Assembly (NCBI GenBank): GCA_028641055.1
Contig: CM054060.1
Coordinates: forward strand, 297,760,462-297,824,461
Direction of reading: 5' to 3'
Source: Alopecurus myosuroides
Lineage: Eukaryota; Streptophyta; Magnoliopsida; Poales; Poaceae
DNA: 64,000 bases
The notes below the pieces were generated by a model, which did no database searches, was not told the origin of the DNA, and worked only from the letters and a program-made list of their open reading frames with translations. Below are positions 30,544 through 43,725 of this stretch, piece by piece. The first letter of the stretch is position 1; every line of letters starts with the position of its first letter. The position numbers and the translations under genes were made by a program.

Positions 30544-32239
30544 TGTTAGAATATTACCTGGTGTATGCCCTAGAGGAAATTTAATGAAGTGATTTTATTA
30601 TTCATAACTCATTTGTTCATAATGTTTTATACCATGCTATAACTATATTAAGCGGAAACATTATGGACATGTGGTATCTAAACAAAACCAGGTCCCTAGT
30701 AGCCTCTAGTTATACTAGTCCGTTGGGCAACAGATGATCAAGGTTTCCTGATCATGGGTATTTATACCATTGACAACGGAGACATGTCATTAGTGAATTA
30801 TGTGATGGACTCACGCCCATTGTGCTTTATCATAACGATGTTGACATTAAGTTCAACATTATGATAAATAAAGTGTACTACCATAGCCTTTGATCGTGAG
30901 ATGGTATTTAATTGCTATCCTGGAAGTTACTTTAATTGCATCAAACGTCACACCGTAACAGTGTGATTATGAATGTGATTCTTGGGCAATGAATGTGATT
31001 CCAATCCTAATGACGGATAGATACTTCTTGGCCCACTCGGTGGAGTTGCATCAAATAGCTTGCAAGCACGTGACTAGGTCACGAAGATGCAACAACACTG
31101 GAACACGTAGAGTTGTTCTGTCGATAACGAAATTGAACGGGGTATAAGATACAAACGATCAAGTTTCGGACAAACAAAGTATCACTAAGGCAAGGGGCAT
31201 GGGTACTTGACATTTAAGGTTCAGCGACGCAAAGATTGATGGATGCACAGGGGCCATTATGGATGTCTAGATCCCGCTATTGATCATTGGTCGGAGAGGT
31301 GTCTTGGCGACGTCTGGAGTAGTCCTGAACCGTAGGGTGTCACACTTAAGGATAAATTATGTTTAAGAGTGATCTTAGTACCAAAGAGAATAATAAAGAG
31401 AGCCAGAGGTTTTGGTATTTATACGATGGAGATCGGAGAGTTCCGAAGGAGTATCGAAAAAAGGGAGAAATGTCCGATGGAGATCGGAGAGTGCCAGAAT
31501 TGTTTCCGGGACTCGAAATAAATAAGAAATGTATATTTATTATAAATTAGTGTAATTAATCATTAAATATCATTTTATTTTATTTTTAAATGCATTTATT
31601 CCACTAATGGACCTTCTGGGGCAAAAGAGCCCCATTAGGGGAAAAGTGGGAAAAGAAAAGAAAGAAAAGAGGGCAACCCATATGGGCCGAATGGGGCCCA
31701 TGTGGGGGTGCGGTTGCACCTCCTTGGCCGGCCAACCATGTGGGATTACTCCCACATGGCTTGGTCAAGGGGAAAGTCTCCCCCTTCCCCCTTTATAAAG
31801 AAAGGCACCCCTACCCTTTCTCCCATCAATTCAATTTCTCTCTTTTCTCTTTTCTCTCAACGTGGTTTCCTTTGGAGGTGCGCTAGGAGTTGGGAATTCT
31901 CTAGTATAAGCACACCGACGTGTTATTAGTCTTCAGTTCATCTCTCTACTTCCGCAACCTTTGCTGGGCCGAAGACTTGGAGTCGACGTCTACACCGTAC
32001 GTGTGTAATCTCACGAGGTGCTGCGAGTTGTGGCATTAGTCGCGGTATGACCACCCAACCTTGAGGTCAGCTTTGCCGTCTTCATCATCAACCCTTGTGC
32101 AGGAGGGTAATTCCTGCTTTCGGTCTTCAAGGGTATGATCACCGTTCCTTCTTCATTACTCTATATACGTATAGTAATAGATTCTGTCTGTTTTCAGTTA
32201 TCGTTGTTAAGAATTTTTTTCTACTACAGAGCCCCTTCA
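30544..32239 (+). repeat. 3' LTR of copia2
   Basis: The LTR begins at TGTTAGAATATTACC (30544), with the family phrase TATGCCCTAGAGG at 30565-30577. The end is either ...CTACTACA at 32229 or ...CCCCTTCA at 32239. It contains AT-rich repeats and a CTTTATAAAG box at 31790-31799. No second copy exists in the window because the element's left end is missing. Confidence 0.65.
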
Positions 32240-32632
32240 ATAAAAACATTACAGCAATTATCCCAAGATGTAATTGTACTTCTAGGTAATGCTAGTAACC
32301 ATTCTTTGGCTCTTCATCTTAATGAAGAGGGAAGCAACCATAGATTGACTTCATTTGGACTAACATCGTTGATACGCATCATATCACATAATTCGGTAAA
32401 AGTGTTCAAGTGAATTTCTGCATCCTCAGAAACCGAACCACTAAATTGATTTTTTAATAAGGTTCAATAAGTTTGGTTTAATCTCATAATTCTCCGCAAC
32501 AACTGCGGGTTGAGTGATGGGTGCACGTAAATAATCATCATTGGGAGCAGCAAACTCCCTAAGTTTCATTATTTGCCATAATATTTTTTTGTGTGTTTCC
32601 AAATAAGAACAAAATGTAAACTAATATTATTA
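32240..32632 (-). pseudogene. gag: Athila-like gag start, broken
   Basis: The - strand encodes pieces of an Athila-type Gag. An ATG near 32573 is followed by a 'LREFAAPNDDYLRAPI' stretch, then 'HLNTFTELCDMMRINDVSPNEVNLWLLP'. Frames shift at least twice and a stop is present. It belongs to the element whose 5' LTR is 51184-52391. Tat2 inserted in the leader and copia2 sequence replaces the rest of gag. Confidence 0.6.
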
Positions 32633-32637
32633 GGTTT
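32633..32637 (-). repeat. Target-site duplication of Tat2, left copy (imperfect)
   Basis: GGTTT precedes the left LTR and TGTTT (51045-51049) follows the right one; four of five bases match. One mutation since insertion would explain it. Confidence 0.6.
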
Positions 32638-33185
32638 TGTCGAGACATCGTAGTAAGGTTCATGGACGGGGGTGCAAATAAGCGTACTGGTAGAACCGTG
32701 GGGAGACGTAGAAACACTGCAAACGAGAACATCGAGTTTTACCCAGGTTAGGTACGACACAACTAGGCGACGTTCGTACTCCTGCAATCTCACTAAATCA
32801 GGGATGAAGCCTAAAGTATACAAAGTACAATGGTGAGTATGGTTTGGCTAACTCGGCGAGGATCAACTTCTCGGCGAGTTGGCTTCTAGCTAATTTTCTG
32901 TCTGCTCTTGCTCCCGTTCGGCTTTATATAGATAGCCGGATTAGGGTTTACAAAAAGGGAACCTAGAAGACTACGGAAAGTATCTAACTTGGAAAGTAAG
33001 GAATTCGTCTTCTCGTCCAAGCCGCACCACTTTGGACCGTGGTCCGGGTTCTTCTAGAATCCGGCTTCCTGCGCGTTCAGTTTACTTGGCCGTCCAATGG
33101 ATTATGCTCCATTGCATGTGGGCCATCCTGGTAATCCGGCCCTAGGCCAACGCCGGACATACCCCTAATTGGCATGTATCCGACA
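32638..33185 (-). repeat. 3' LTR of Tat2 (left copy)
   Basis: It runs TGTCGAGACATCG... to ...ATCCGACA. It contains the 18-mer GGCTTTATATAGATAGCC at 32930-32947, shared with Tat1. It aligns with 50516-51044, with scattered substitutions and small indels. Confidence 0.9.
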
Positions 33186-33571
33186 GTAGCCCCCAAGAAG
33201 CATTAAGACTTCATTCCGTCGTTCCCTGTGAATTTGTATTCTTTCCTAGAAATATCGACGTTTTGTCTTGATTCCTCTTTTCATCAGAATTTCTTCAACG
33301 CCAAACTCGGATTTACCGAAATCCGGCTTTTCTTCCACGAGCCTTCGAGGAGAAGGAAATAGTGACGCAAGCGATGATATCTTGCTTACGTCACGATCAT
33401 CAAGGGTCAGTCAAAAAGCATGAACCCTTATCTCTGACAGATTCTCGCACGAGAAACGAGGAGATAGCAATAATCACCCCGCCCCCTCGTTTCCCGGATT
33501 TTCAGGCGTTACACGCGTCAATCATCCAACGGATAAAAGAGCTATTGGAGCTAATCTCCATGCATCCGGGC
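33186..33571. other. Tat2 polypurine side and promoter region of the antisense gene
   Basis: On the - strand CTTCTTGGGGGCTAC next to the LTR is the likely polypurine tract (33186-33200). The rest is non-coding and leads to the TATA box at 33572. Confidence 0.5.
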
Positions 33572-33579
33572 TATAAATA
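33572..33579 (+). promoter_or_regulatory. TATA box of the Tat2 antisense gene
   Basis: TATAAATA within GGGCTATAAATAGCC lies 175 bp upstream of the ATG at 33754 and 101 bp upstream of an ATG at 33680. It parallels the box at 14187-14194 in Tat1. Confidence 0.7.
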
Positions 33580-33951
33580 GCCACCTCGGGAACTCCGGCT
33601 ATCCGTCCGCTTCCTTCTTCCTCCTCGAGCCACCTGAGCACCCTAGCGCCTAGTTTCTCGAACCCAAGTTCCAGAGAAAATGCAAACCCGGGCCCCCGAT
33701 CCCTCACTGGAGAAAACATCGGTGGCTCAAACTCTCGACTGTGCCGCCCACAAATGGCCACCGGAGACTCTCCTCGCGCCACCAAGACTGCAACCGTCGA
33801 CGTCGTCCTCGAGGATCTCATCAACGACCTTGACCTCATCATCGGAACTCCTCCGCGCGCTTCTGCGAGCGCGCCGGAGGGATATCCCAGCAAGCCGGCG
33901 GGCGGGGATCTCCATCCCGCCACCGGAACCATGCTGCCGCCCTCAGCCACA

Positions 33952-33984
33952 CCTCCTCCTCCTCCTCCTCCTCCTCCTCCTCCC
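33952..33984 (+). repeat. (CCT)n triplet repeat coding for proline
   Basis: About eleven CCT units encode a Pro run in exon 1 of the Tat2 antisense gene. Confidence 0.9.
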
Positions 33985-35761
33985 TTCCACGACACTGAGG
34001 AGGAGGAAAACTCTACTCGCGGCGGCGAGAACGCCGCTGCTACCGTCAATGCCGGAGGCGAGGAAGAAGAAGAGGAAAACGCCAGAAACTGGAGCCACTG
34101 CAATGTGGCCCCGAATCTTCTTCCGACAATGGAGAAAGAAGGATTTGTCGTGAAAGAAAAATCGCGGGTGGGCCAGGACGACACCGAACCATCTCCACAA
34201 GACGGAGAACGCGTAGTTATGGCTTCCCATATCAACAGAGGTATGGGTTTTTCGCCATCTGCGTTTTTCCTCCAGGTTATAGATCACTACAACATCCAAA
34301 CCCACAACCTGCCGCCTAATTCCATTATGTATTTAGCCTGGTTCCAGGCCCTCTTCGACGGTTACTTAGGGATAGAACCCCACCTGGATTTTTTTCCAAT
34401 ATTGTTTTAACATAAAACGCAACACCACCGAGGGTGTTGTCCCGATTTGTGGGACCATTTCCTTTAACCTCCGTAGGAATAGAGAGGATTGGTTGCCCAA
34501 AAAAAAATCCGAGTCCGTCAAATTATGGACGGGCTCGTTTTTCTACCATTCGGATGGTTCGTATCCTGGAAATGATACGGGCATTCCGACTTTCATCAAT
34601 TCCGCGGCCACGCCCCAAGACAATTGGGCGTTGGACGTGGTCCAGGTTCTGCCTCCAGACCTGATGAGAATCAAGAGGCGGATTGCAAAACTCTCTCCTC
34701 AACTCCTCCTTTGACTGGCATGGATACAATTCTATGCTAGTTCGGGAGGAGGATTCAGCCTCTTTCCTTCCGTGGCAGCCGGCTTATGTGTGAATACACG
34801 GGCCTGGACGACACGATGAGGGCGACAAAGAGCGCTTTATCGAAGAAAGAATTCAAGAAGCGCGTGAACCAACTCGTCTCCACTCTTGATCAATATGAGG
34901 AGAGCCGGCAAATGTATCACGCCGGGAACCCCGCTCCCAAGGTATGCTTTTGTTATTTTTCTTTTGGGGAATTTTTTTGAATTCTATCTTTTCTCGGATG
35001 TTTCAATGCTAATCCGGGTTTTTTGTTTCTTTTGCATCTTCTTGATCTTCCTGAGAAAGAGCTTGCCACTGACGATGAATTGGATGCGCTAAAAACCAAC
35101 TTTCGGTCAGCTGGAGGGTGGAAACGCAAGAAGATGTCTACCGGCCAGGAAGTTATCGACCTTGACGGTTTACCTTTCGCCACTTCCAGGTAGAAACCCG
35201 GGATTTTTACATTTGTATGATTTTTCTTGCGTGTATTCTTTCTCGGAATTTTAATCTCGGATTTTCTTCCTTTTCTCTTTTCTAGCCTTTCCCTACCACA
35301 TTGAAAGGAAAAGGCAGGAAAAAGTTGAAAGCTGCCGCCCACAGGGGACCAAAGCCATCTCCCGCACCTGCCCCAAACACTCCAATGGCGGCTGGAGAGG
35401 AAAACTCGGCTGCTCGGGAGGAGTATCCCTTGCAGTCCAGCCAGCATGTTGCATCTGACACTGATGCGCAGGAAGTGGCGGAACCATAGCAGGGCGGACC
35501 ATCAAACCCTCCCGAGGCGGAAACCATGCCAACCTTCGACGAGAAGTTCAAGGTAAAACAAGAAGCATGCTTTGACGAACGTGGATACATCCATCCGTGG
35601 GCGAAAAAATTCTTTGACCGATACCCCTTGATTCGCCCTTGGCCAAAAGGCGGACTTATCGTATGGAATAATTACATGTTCTCGCCTCGTCAGGTTATGC
35701 AAGACGGCCTTCACCACATGGGGATTACCTTCGCGGAATATGCCAAGGAATTCTCCGAGAA

Positions 35762-35766
35762 TCTCG
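35762..35766 (+). repeat. Target-site duplication of the solo LTR, left copy
   Basis: TCTCG precedes TGTCACACC; the right copy is 41805-41809. Removing the insert and one copy restores an open reading frame. Confidence 0.9.
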
Positions 35767-36940
35767 TGTCACACCCCAGTTTTTGGATTCTTGGACTGTG
35801 CTCAAGAAGACAAAAATTAGGGCCAACAGATTTTTTTTATAACAACATGATTGTTTGAACTAACATGTGTTTATGATCTTAAACATATTTGCAACACAAG
35901 ATTTGTTTCTTTATAAAACCAATACCAAATGTTTCTGAAAACATTCCTATTAGTTTTTCCCTGATGTTTCTTATTATTACATGAGTGGATTTTTAGACTT
36001 GGATCATACTTGTTTGCATCTTAAAACAAACTTTTAACCTTGTTGGACCCAAGGAATCAAGTTTTCAAAATGATTTATAAAAGTTTTCTTTTAAGATTTC
36101 TTTGGAAAATATTTCCAGAAAATAAAGCCAAGTACCTGTTTTCTACCTTTGTTTTCACCAAGCTATAAATTGTTATTTTATGATTTCTTGACTTTTAATC
36201 AATCCTTGATATATGTACTACAAATCCATAAGCTCACTTTTATTTTTGGAGAAATAAAAACTATCTATTGCTTGTTGTTTTTGTGGTATAAAATTAAGGC
36301 AGAAAAAGGCAGTTTTGAGAAACAGATAAAAACAGAAAGTATACCTTTTTCCACATTGTTTTCATGGCCTTAAACTATTTCAAAATTGTTTTCAAAAGTT
36401 GATTCTGAAAGTATATAACATGGTTACAAGTCCATGTTTTGAAAACCAATTTTGGGAATCATTTGAACCCTGAAAACAAACCCAACTTTTGCAACTTTTA
36501 ATCTGTTTTCAACACTTAGAATTTTTCTAAGTCATAAGACTGAATTTTTCAGTGAACAGTTAAACGATACACTTTTGCACTTTAGTTTTCTTGATGTTTC
36601 CTTGATCTTTTGGAAGCATGGCATGACCTATCTTGTTGACCAGCTACTAGACTCGAGCCGGCGTGTTTTATCTACCTTCTAGAAGCCTGGTAGACTAAGA
36701 TAAAGGAGAGAGAAGAAGGTGACTAGGAAAGGTATGGGCACACACTTGTCTTTGACCTTTTTTACCTTGCCACTTGCCCACTTGCATCCAAGGGCCACCC
36801 CTGGCTTGCTTCACTCGTGGCTTGACCTAGGGCACCCTGTGCTCACCTTTGGAAGTGACCAAAAAACCCAGAGCACCTCAATGCCAAAGGATGGCATCAA
36901 CCCGAGGTGACCATCCTGCCCTCAACCTCACCCCCTCAGC

Positions 36941-36948
36941 TATATAAG
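36941..36948 (+). promoter_or_regulatory. TATA box in the solo LTR
   Basis: TATATAAG is followed by a C-rich leader-like stretch. It marks the likely promoter and gives the LTR a + orientation. Confidence 0.45.
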
Positions 36949-39900
36949 TCCAAAGACCATCTCCTTGCGCCCTGCACCTCCCACACTTCCTCTCTGCCTC
37001 TCCTCGTCGAAATCCATCCCCTGCCCAAGCCCCTAGGGCGTGCTCGAGCCTTGTTCTGGCCGCCGGTGGCCACCACGGCCACGGCGAGGCCCTGCCCGTT
37101 ACACACCATCCCAGCACCTCCCACTACCCTAGAACCACTCCCCTTGTTTCCCTGAACCCACCAGACAAGGTCCCCTTCCCTCTAACCACCGGAGACGCCG
37201 CCGCTGTCCACCTCGCCGCCGCGGGCACCACGCAGAGCACCGCCGCCTGGGGCCGCACCGAGTGCCACCGACGCCTCCCCTCGGTGCCCTCGACCTCCCA
37301 CAACTACCCCGCGCCCACGCCGCCCCTCCCCGAGCCCTAGGTGAGCGCCCCCGAGTCTTTCTCCGCCGGCCGTTTTCGGGCTAGAGAGAGAAAGGGACGA
37401 GAGGAGGAAGAGATGCAGCGAGCCGTCGATCTGATGATCAACGGCCGCGCTTGAACGCCACCCTTCCCGCGCCGCGTGCGTGCGCCGTGCTGCGCGTGCT
37501 GCGCTCGCGCTTAACCGGGCCGCAGCCACTCAGATCCAGCCCGCACTTCTGTTTCTTTTTGTTCATTTAAGTTTTTGCAGAACTTGTACCCTCTACTTTG
37601 GACGTTGCAAAAATATTAAAACTGCAAAATAAAATCTGTAAAAATTTATGGGCCTTAAGAAAGGAAATCTAAACCATATAAAATTTGCAGATCTACTTTT
37701 GGACAAATATTTTGGGCACAAGAACTGTTTTGGCACAGACTATCTATGAGAATGTTTTGACCATAACTTTTAAAATATGTAAGAAAATTAAACAAAATAA
37801 AATTTTCTGGATAGGTATTGAAAATACCTATCCAATGCAGTTGACCTCACATCAAGGTGAGTTATAGAATGAAAATTCCATCCAGATTACTAAAAGACCA
37901 GTAAGCTCTTCTACGATTTTTAGAATGAGTTTAAAAATGATTTTTGAAGAAAATCCAATTGGATGAGTTTGATATTGACTAGATCTATCTTATCTTAGCT
38001 TAGATTAATTTTTTAAGCTCTAGATTATTTTTTATAAACAGATCTAGAAACAACAGCTTTTTTGTTTCTGTTTTCGAATGTGTTCTTGTTTGAAATAAAT
38101 TGTTTGGTTGATTTAACATTGCTTCCTAGCATGTATAAAGTTGTAAGGACTTGTTATTAGGTTGTTTTCTTACAGTACATCTACCTTAGAAGGTGTGTTC
38201 ATGATTGGAAACTCAAATAAAAATGAAATAGCATTTGTTACCTTCTAGTTTTATTATTTGGAATTTTTGTGTGAGCTAGATCCTTGTGTGCTTGCTTTAA
38301 TAAAGTTTGTGATATTTGTTCTGTGAGTCCAGTACCATTTTGGTAATGTTATTTTGGAGTTAATGTCTCTGTTATTTTTTCATATCATGTTATAGTAAAG
38401 CATGTGTAAGCCTTGTTATTCTTATGTACTAGTATTGTTTTCACTAGAAGGAATAACCTTGTTTTAATTATCTTGTATGCTAGTTTTGTCATGAGTAACC
38501 AGAGGCTTAGTACCTCTTTTTCCTTGGTATTAGTGGGCCCATAACCCACTGGTCCCATTGCTTTTTGGTTGAGGATGAAAATCCCTAACCATACACATGT
38601 GAGAAATTAACATGTTTTAATTATATGATTGATTTCTATTTTCCACCATGGAAAATATATTTGTTTGTTTTCACTTATGCAAGTGAGGAGTTTATTTCTT
38701 ATCATAAGATACTAGTATGTTAGATGTGATCCATTGTTAGCATAATATTCCTTAGGAGTATCATGTTAAGAAATGATTCACTATTGAGTGCTAAATTAGA
38801 TTATTTGCAAATGAAATAAATTCCTTTTGATTGATAGATTGTTTGTGAATGATTTTAAATTGAGTGCTTAGATTTTTGAAAAGGTTTAGATAACTTTTCA
38901 TTGAGTCCATATCCACTGGTTGTGTGAGTTATACCTTGCTTGCTTGCTAGTAGTTGATTAAAGAAAACAGAAATTGCTAGAGTTAATTTATGCATTGCTT
39001 AATAGTTGTTCCATAAAATTATTTTTGATGTTTGTGCTTACTAGCATGAGTAATATTTGTGTACTGTTATTAGGTGCATTTATGTTCATGACTTTCTTGT
39101 TTAGATTTAAGCATCATGGTAGCATTGTTTGCTTCTCTAGTGTTGAATTAGTGTCACCACTAGAAAATGGTGATTTTTGCTATAGTATTGTCATCTTTTA
39201 TTTTATGAGGGTATGAGTTTATTATAGCATGTTTAGGAAGTTATTACTTCTGTTATGATTCCTTGAATTATTTAGTTACAGGTTCTATAGTTGTAGATTG
39301 TAAGTACTCCTTATAGCATGCTTGTGTAGGATTTTCCATACTAGTATGCTATCAGTGCAGTCCTGTTTTTATGCTTGTTTAATAGGAATATTATCTTGAG
39401 TGATGATTGTGTTTTAGATTATTTTTATGACGTGGTTCATTGGTTATTAGCTACTGGTTGTTTCCTAAATCTTCATGATAGATGGATTCCATAACTTCAA
39501 GTAAACATTAATGTAGTAAATAAATAGTCTATTCATCTGTGGTGTGTTTACCTGCTGTTTGGGAATTGTCTGAGCGTGTACCTTAGCATAAGTGCCATAC
39601 TTGTGTTATTTGTTGTGCTAGTGTTGTTGTGGTGTTTAGGAGTATCTTGTGAACTAAACATCCCAATTAATCATAAACTTATTAAGTGACAATTGCTTGT
39701 GTGTTGCTAATATCCACTGCCTGGGTATTATTCTGTCTGTTTGATTTACCTTAGCAACCTAACCCTTTGCACCCAAAAGCTATATTTTTTTAGCTTCTTA
39801 AATATCTTATTATGAGAGTGGTACACCACTCCATATATGGTATGTAAGATTTGGGGTATGGTTTCCTAAACCATATGTTTGTCTGGCGATAGTTTTGTAC

Positions 39901-40044
39901 CCTGAGAGTTATGTGAGGCAGTTTTCTCGATAACGTTTGTGAGTTTGCGCTATTGTACTTTTGCTTGCTGTATGTGTTGTTTAGCTTAGTTGTCTGGTCT
40001 TTAGACCTGAGAGTGTGTCTTTTATTCCTTTACGACGCTAGAAA

Positions 40045-40085
40045 ACGACGACGACGACGACGAAGAAGAAGAAGAAGAAGAAGCA
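40045..40085 (+). repeat. (GAC)n(GAA)n compound microsatellite
   Basis: About six GAC units run into about seven GAA units inside the solo LTR. Confidence 0.9.
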
Positions 40086-42994
40086 GTTGTGGAGTTGTGC
40101 GTCAAGTTCAAGTTACTTCAAGGCCAGGGACATTAAGAGATTTAAGGCAAGCCATCCTGATGCTTGCTGTTATAATACACTTATCATTATCTATCATGCA
40201 TGTTTTACTTTTGAAAAGTTTTACAAAAACTTGGGTTTCCAAAAGCTATTTTTGAGTGAATACTACTACTATTGCATATATACTATGCCATTAGTTGATA
40301 CTTGGTGTTACCAAGCCCATAAGCCACCATATGGTATTTGTTACCATCAAAATTTTAGTCCCTAAGAGTACACCCTAAAATTATGTTTTTACAAAACAAA
40401 GGCTTTATGGAAAACCCGGAGAAAAGGCGGACCCTTATTCTCCGGAGGAATGTGGAAGTGGTCATTTTTGGGAAAATGGTGTTTTCAAAAATGACACATA
40501 ACCTAGTCTTCGCCGGACAACCTTTACTGTACTGCCACCCTACCCCAACATGGGCACGGGGCTTAACTGGAAGTTTGTTCTTGTTAGTATGTGTTCTATC
40601 TCAATCGCTATAAGGGGATGGACTCCCTCGAACCGAATGTCGTCAAAACTCCCAATGTTGAGACAAAAAAAGTGTGGGATTAAGTTACCCTCCGGTCGCA
40701 TCAGTTGGGGCATCCTGGCTGGCGGGGAACAGCTCGGTGCCGGGGATGACGGTAAAACTCAACTGAGAGATAGACACATTCTAGCTTGAACATAGTGGAA
40801 GGTTACGATCAGTTATCTGATGTTCTACATACTGTTGTTATAGTCCATGGTTGTTCACGGCAGGTGTACTGTATCTGGTGGATGTGTACACCTCTACAGA
40901 GTACAACTTTTTCGAAGAAGCCGCGTCCTCGGATATGGACAGTTGAATGGCCATATAGCTAGCATTGTGTCAATGTTTTCAAAAGGATGTTTTCAAAAAG
41001 GTGTTGAACTCGGGAAGTTCGGAAAGGAATGAAATCTTGTACCGTGGAGGTACCGATGATAAAAAAGCCAGAAGTTGTTTTACAAGAAGTTTTGCAAAGA
41101 AAAATCTTTTCTTCTCTAAGCAAACACCTGGGAACTGATTCCAAGAAGTTTTGCAAAGATAAACTTTCTTTTAACAAAGATTTACAAAATCTCTTGTACA
41201 TGTGATATCTACAAGAGAAAGAAAAACTATATTATTTTATTCTGAAGTATCTTCTTCAACGAAGATACAGATTAACCTGACTGCAACTGTGGTGTCATCC
41301 TATATGAACACCATTGATAGTGAACCCTATTTATAGCCTACCTATTACACCATATAAGCATACTTGCATTGGGCAAGTTACATGATGGATGTCTTGCTGA
41401 GTACATTCAAATGTACTCATATTGGTTTCGTCCCTGGTATCAACTTGCCAGATTTTGAGAAGGAGTCTCAGAAGAAGATCAACGAAGAGGAGTACGGAGC
41501 TGATGGCTGTGCGAACTAGGATCGTCTCCGGGTCAGCAGCCTGTAGGTTAAGGCGTGACTTGGGCTCTACCGTGTTTTGTGTGTGTTTAGTCTTCTGTTG
41601 TGTGTGTTGTGTGTTGTCCTGCGTGACAACCATGTAGTCTTGGTCATGTGACCATGTGTCTTTGTAAGTGTTTGTGTAAACCGTGTAATGGATATTGTAT
41701 CTGTGTACCAGCTTGATATGTTGTTCACGACTGAATTCCTGGGATCGTGAATGTACGCATATCGAGGGCATCCTTGAACAGTGGTTCGAAGGGCGGGCCC
41801 TACATCTCGCCGGTTTACGAAGAATGAGCCAGGTAATATCTCTAGGCACCAAGTATTAAGACAAAACTATTCTTTCTGTTTTTTCCTTAATGCTTTTCTC
41901 CTTTGCCTGCTTATTTTTTCCTAAGCAAACTTTTCCCTTGTCTACTTTTCAGCAAACCGCCGAAAATATAAACGTGGAAGTTTTTGAGAAGCTCACCATT
42001 AAGAATCGGGAAATAAAATCTCTTCTTGGTATCCTTAATGAGATGGACTCGGAACTATCCGAGGCTCAGAAGCAGCTGAAGGAGACAGCAGGTAAGCATG
42101 TTTTTCAATCCTTGATTCTGTTTCTGAATTTTTCTAAGTCTTTTTCCGAGTTCTTAACTCTTCATCTCTCTTTTTTCCTCTCAGCTTATTTGGCTAAGGC
42201 CAAACAGATTGCCGAGGATACTGGCAATGCCAAAACCCTCCGCAAAGAAAACTCGGAGCTTTACAAAATGACTGTAAACCTCCAGAAAGATCTGGAGGCG
42301 AGCCAACTTCCCGTGGGATTGGCCGAGTCCCGAGCTTCCTCTCAAGCTGAGAAGGATCAGAGGACTATACGAGACCTTGAAAATGCCCTCAACCAACGCC
42401 TTGAAGAAGGCGTCGAGATGGTTAAAATTATTGGTAAGTTTCTTGTACTTTTACCAAGTTTTTTCTTATACTTTGTGAAGTGCCTTCTTTTCCTCCTTCT
42501 GTGTTTTCTAACCTTTCTTGGATTTCTTAACAGAAGGGAATCCTCTGCTCACTCGAATTGACAGAATTCGGTCTTCCAGGTTATTCGTCGCCGAGCTAAA
42601 GAATGTCGAGATACTACTTATCAACAAGTGCATTCTGGACAAGGCTGGCAAATACTCAGAAGTCAGCAAACTCCAAGAGGCCATTGTGGAGGTGGCAAAC
42701 CAGATGGAGTCTTGGCTCCAATCAGCCGCCTGTGGTGGTGTGCGCATGGCCCTTGGGCTAATGCGTATGCACTATACCACCGCCAAATCCTGGCACGTCG
42801 CCACTGGTATTCCGCAAGGATACATGGACGCTCAGCCGGCAGAGATCTTCGACTCTATCAAGGGGCATGCTTCCCAGATAGCTCGGATGGTGTCTACCTT
42901 AACGTTCTACCCGAAGGAAGAAATTCCGGCAACTTTGGAGAACCCGAGCGACAATGATGAGGACGACGAGGAAGAGTTCGAAGACGCCGTCTAA

Positions 42995-43725
42995 TTCCTG
43001 CATAGCCATGTAGCCAAATAGAAAGCATGACTATTCTTTCAATTGAATATCAATGGTAATGCCTTCTATCTTTTGTATGAAGAAGTATTTATCCTTTGCA
43101 GTAAAGTTTATGTCTTTGCAAGTTTTTCAGAGTTTTAATTCATTTCCTTCTAAGTTCTCTAGTTTGTATGATTTAACTTTCCTTAGCGTTGAAGTGGCTC
43201 GAAAGTATGCAATATTCATGCCAAGTGACTGGGTTAAGACCTATCAGTCAAAAACTCGGAATCATGGATTATACCTTGGCACTTTTACTTACTAAGTCCA
43301 GTGACCCAACACACAAACAATCGGATAATACTTAGGAAAAATAAGAAATTTAAAAATTATGAACCTCAGGCACACAGGCAAAATCTGGGATTCTTAAGCC
43401 TCCTTAGGCTAAGAACCATTCAGTTTTATAACTACAAGCACGTAGGCGCAACTCGGGTTAACATTGAAGCTAAATTAAAAGATCATTGGGAAATAGATAA
43501 GACGGAAACATGCTTGGAACAGTAAATACAAAACAAAACAACAATGCATGATCTAATGATGTTTACATAGAATTTAAACTAAGTGTAAAAGGGACGTAAC
43601 TGCTGGATGCTCTATGGACTCTTTGTCTCTCCTAGTTCTGCATCTATCTTTCTTTTTCTCTTGCAATTCGGAATTTTTGGATCATCTTGCGTGTCTCGAA
43701 TATCTACAAGGTAATATGACCCATT
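42995..43725. other. Tat2 spacer between antisense gene and pol
   Basis: This AT-rich convergent zone lies where the antisense gene (+) and pol (-) end. I see no gene. Confidence 0.5.

Larger units (their letters stand above)
35767..41804. mobile_element. 6.0-kb solo LTR (or LARD) inserted in the Tat2 antisense gene
   Basis: It begins TGTCACACCC and ends GGGCCCTACA, with perfect TCTCG duplications. It contains no gag or pol frame and I see no internal direct repeat that would mark two LTRs. A TATATAAG box (36941-36948) follows about 1.2 kb of sequence. After it comes a GC-rich segment (37000-37520) with a donor-like CTAG/GTGAGC near 37339, as in long LTRs with a transcribed leader. Most of 37530-41300 is AT-rich and shows no coding content. 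A solo LTR formed by recombination is the simplest reading; a non-coding LARD is the alternative. The family is not identified. Confidence 0.75.
33754..42994 (+). pseudogene. Antisense multi-exon gene of Tat2, homologous in layout to that of Tat1
   Basis: Exons visible are 33754-34941, 35056-35189, 35286-35766 (continued at 41810-41832 after the solo LTR), 41953-42091, 42185-42433 and 42534-42994. Introns are GT-AG. Exon 1 carries acidic and Pro-rich low complexity, then the PF04195-like core (HNLPPNSIMYLAWFQALF) also seen in Tat1. Exons at 41953-42433 encode a coiled coil. The last exon encodes the C-terminal domain and an acidic tail ending at TAA 42994. Breaks are a frameshift in a T-run near 34390, stops near 34410 and 34738, a phase error at exon 3 and a TAG near 35489. 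An ATG at 33680 is an alternative start in another frame. Function is unknown. Confidence 0.75.

Noticed and set aside
33943..34305. - strand frame with an Arg run opposite the Tat2 antisense gene
   Set aside because: The Arg run is the complement of the (CCT)n repeat and the frame has no support.
38974..39216. 80-codon hydrophobic frame in the solo LTR
   Set aside because: It lies in AT-rich non-coding LTR with no start context or homologous motif; chance opening is likely.
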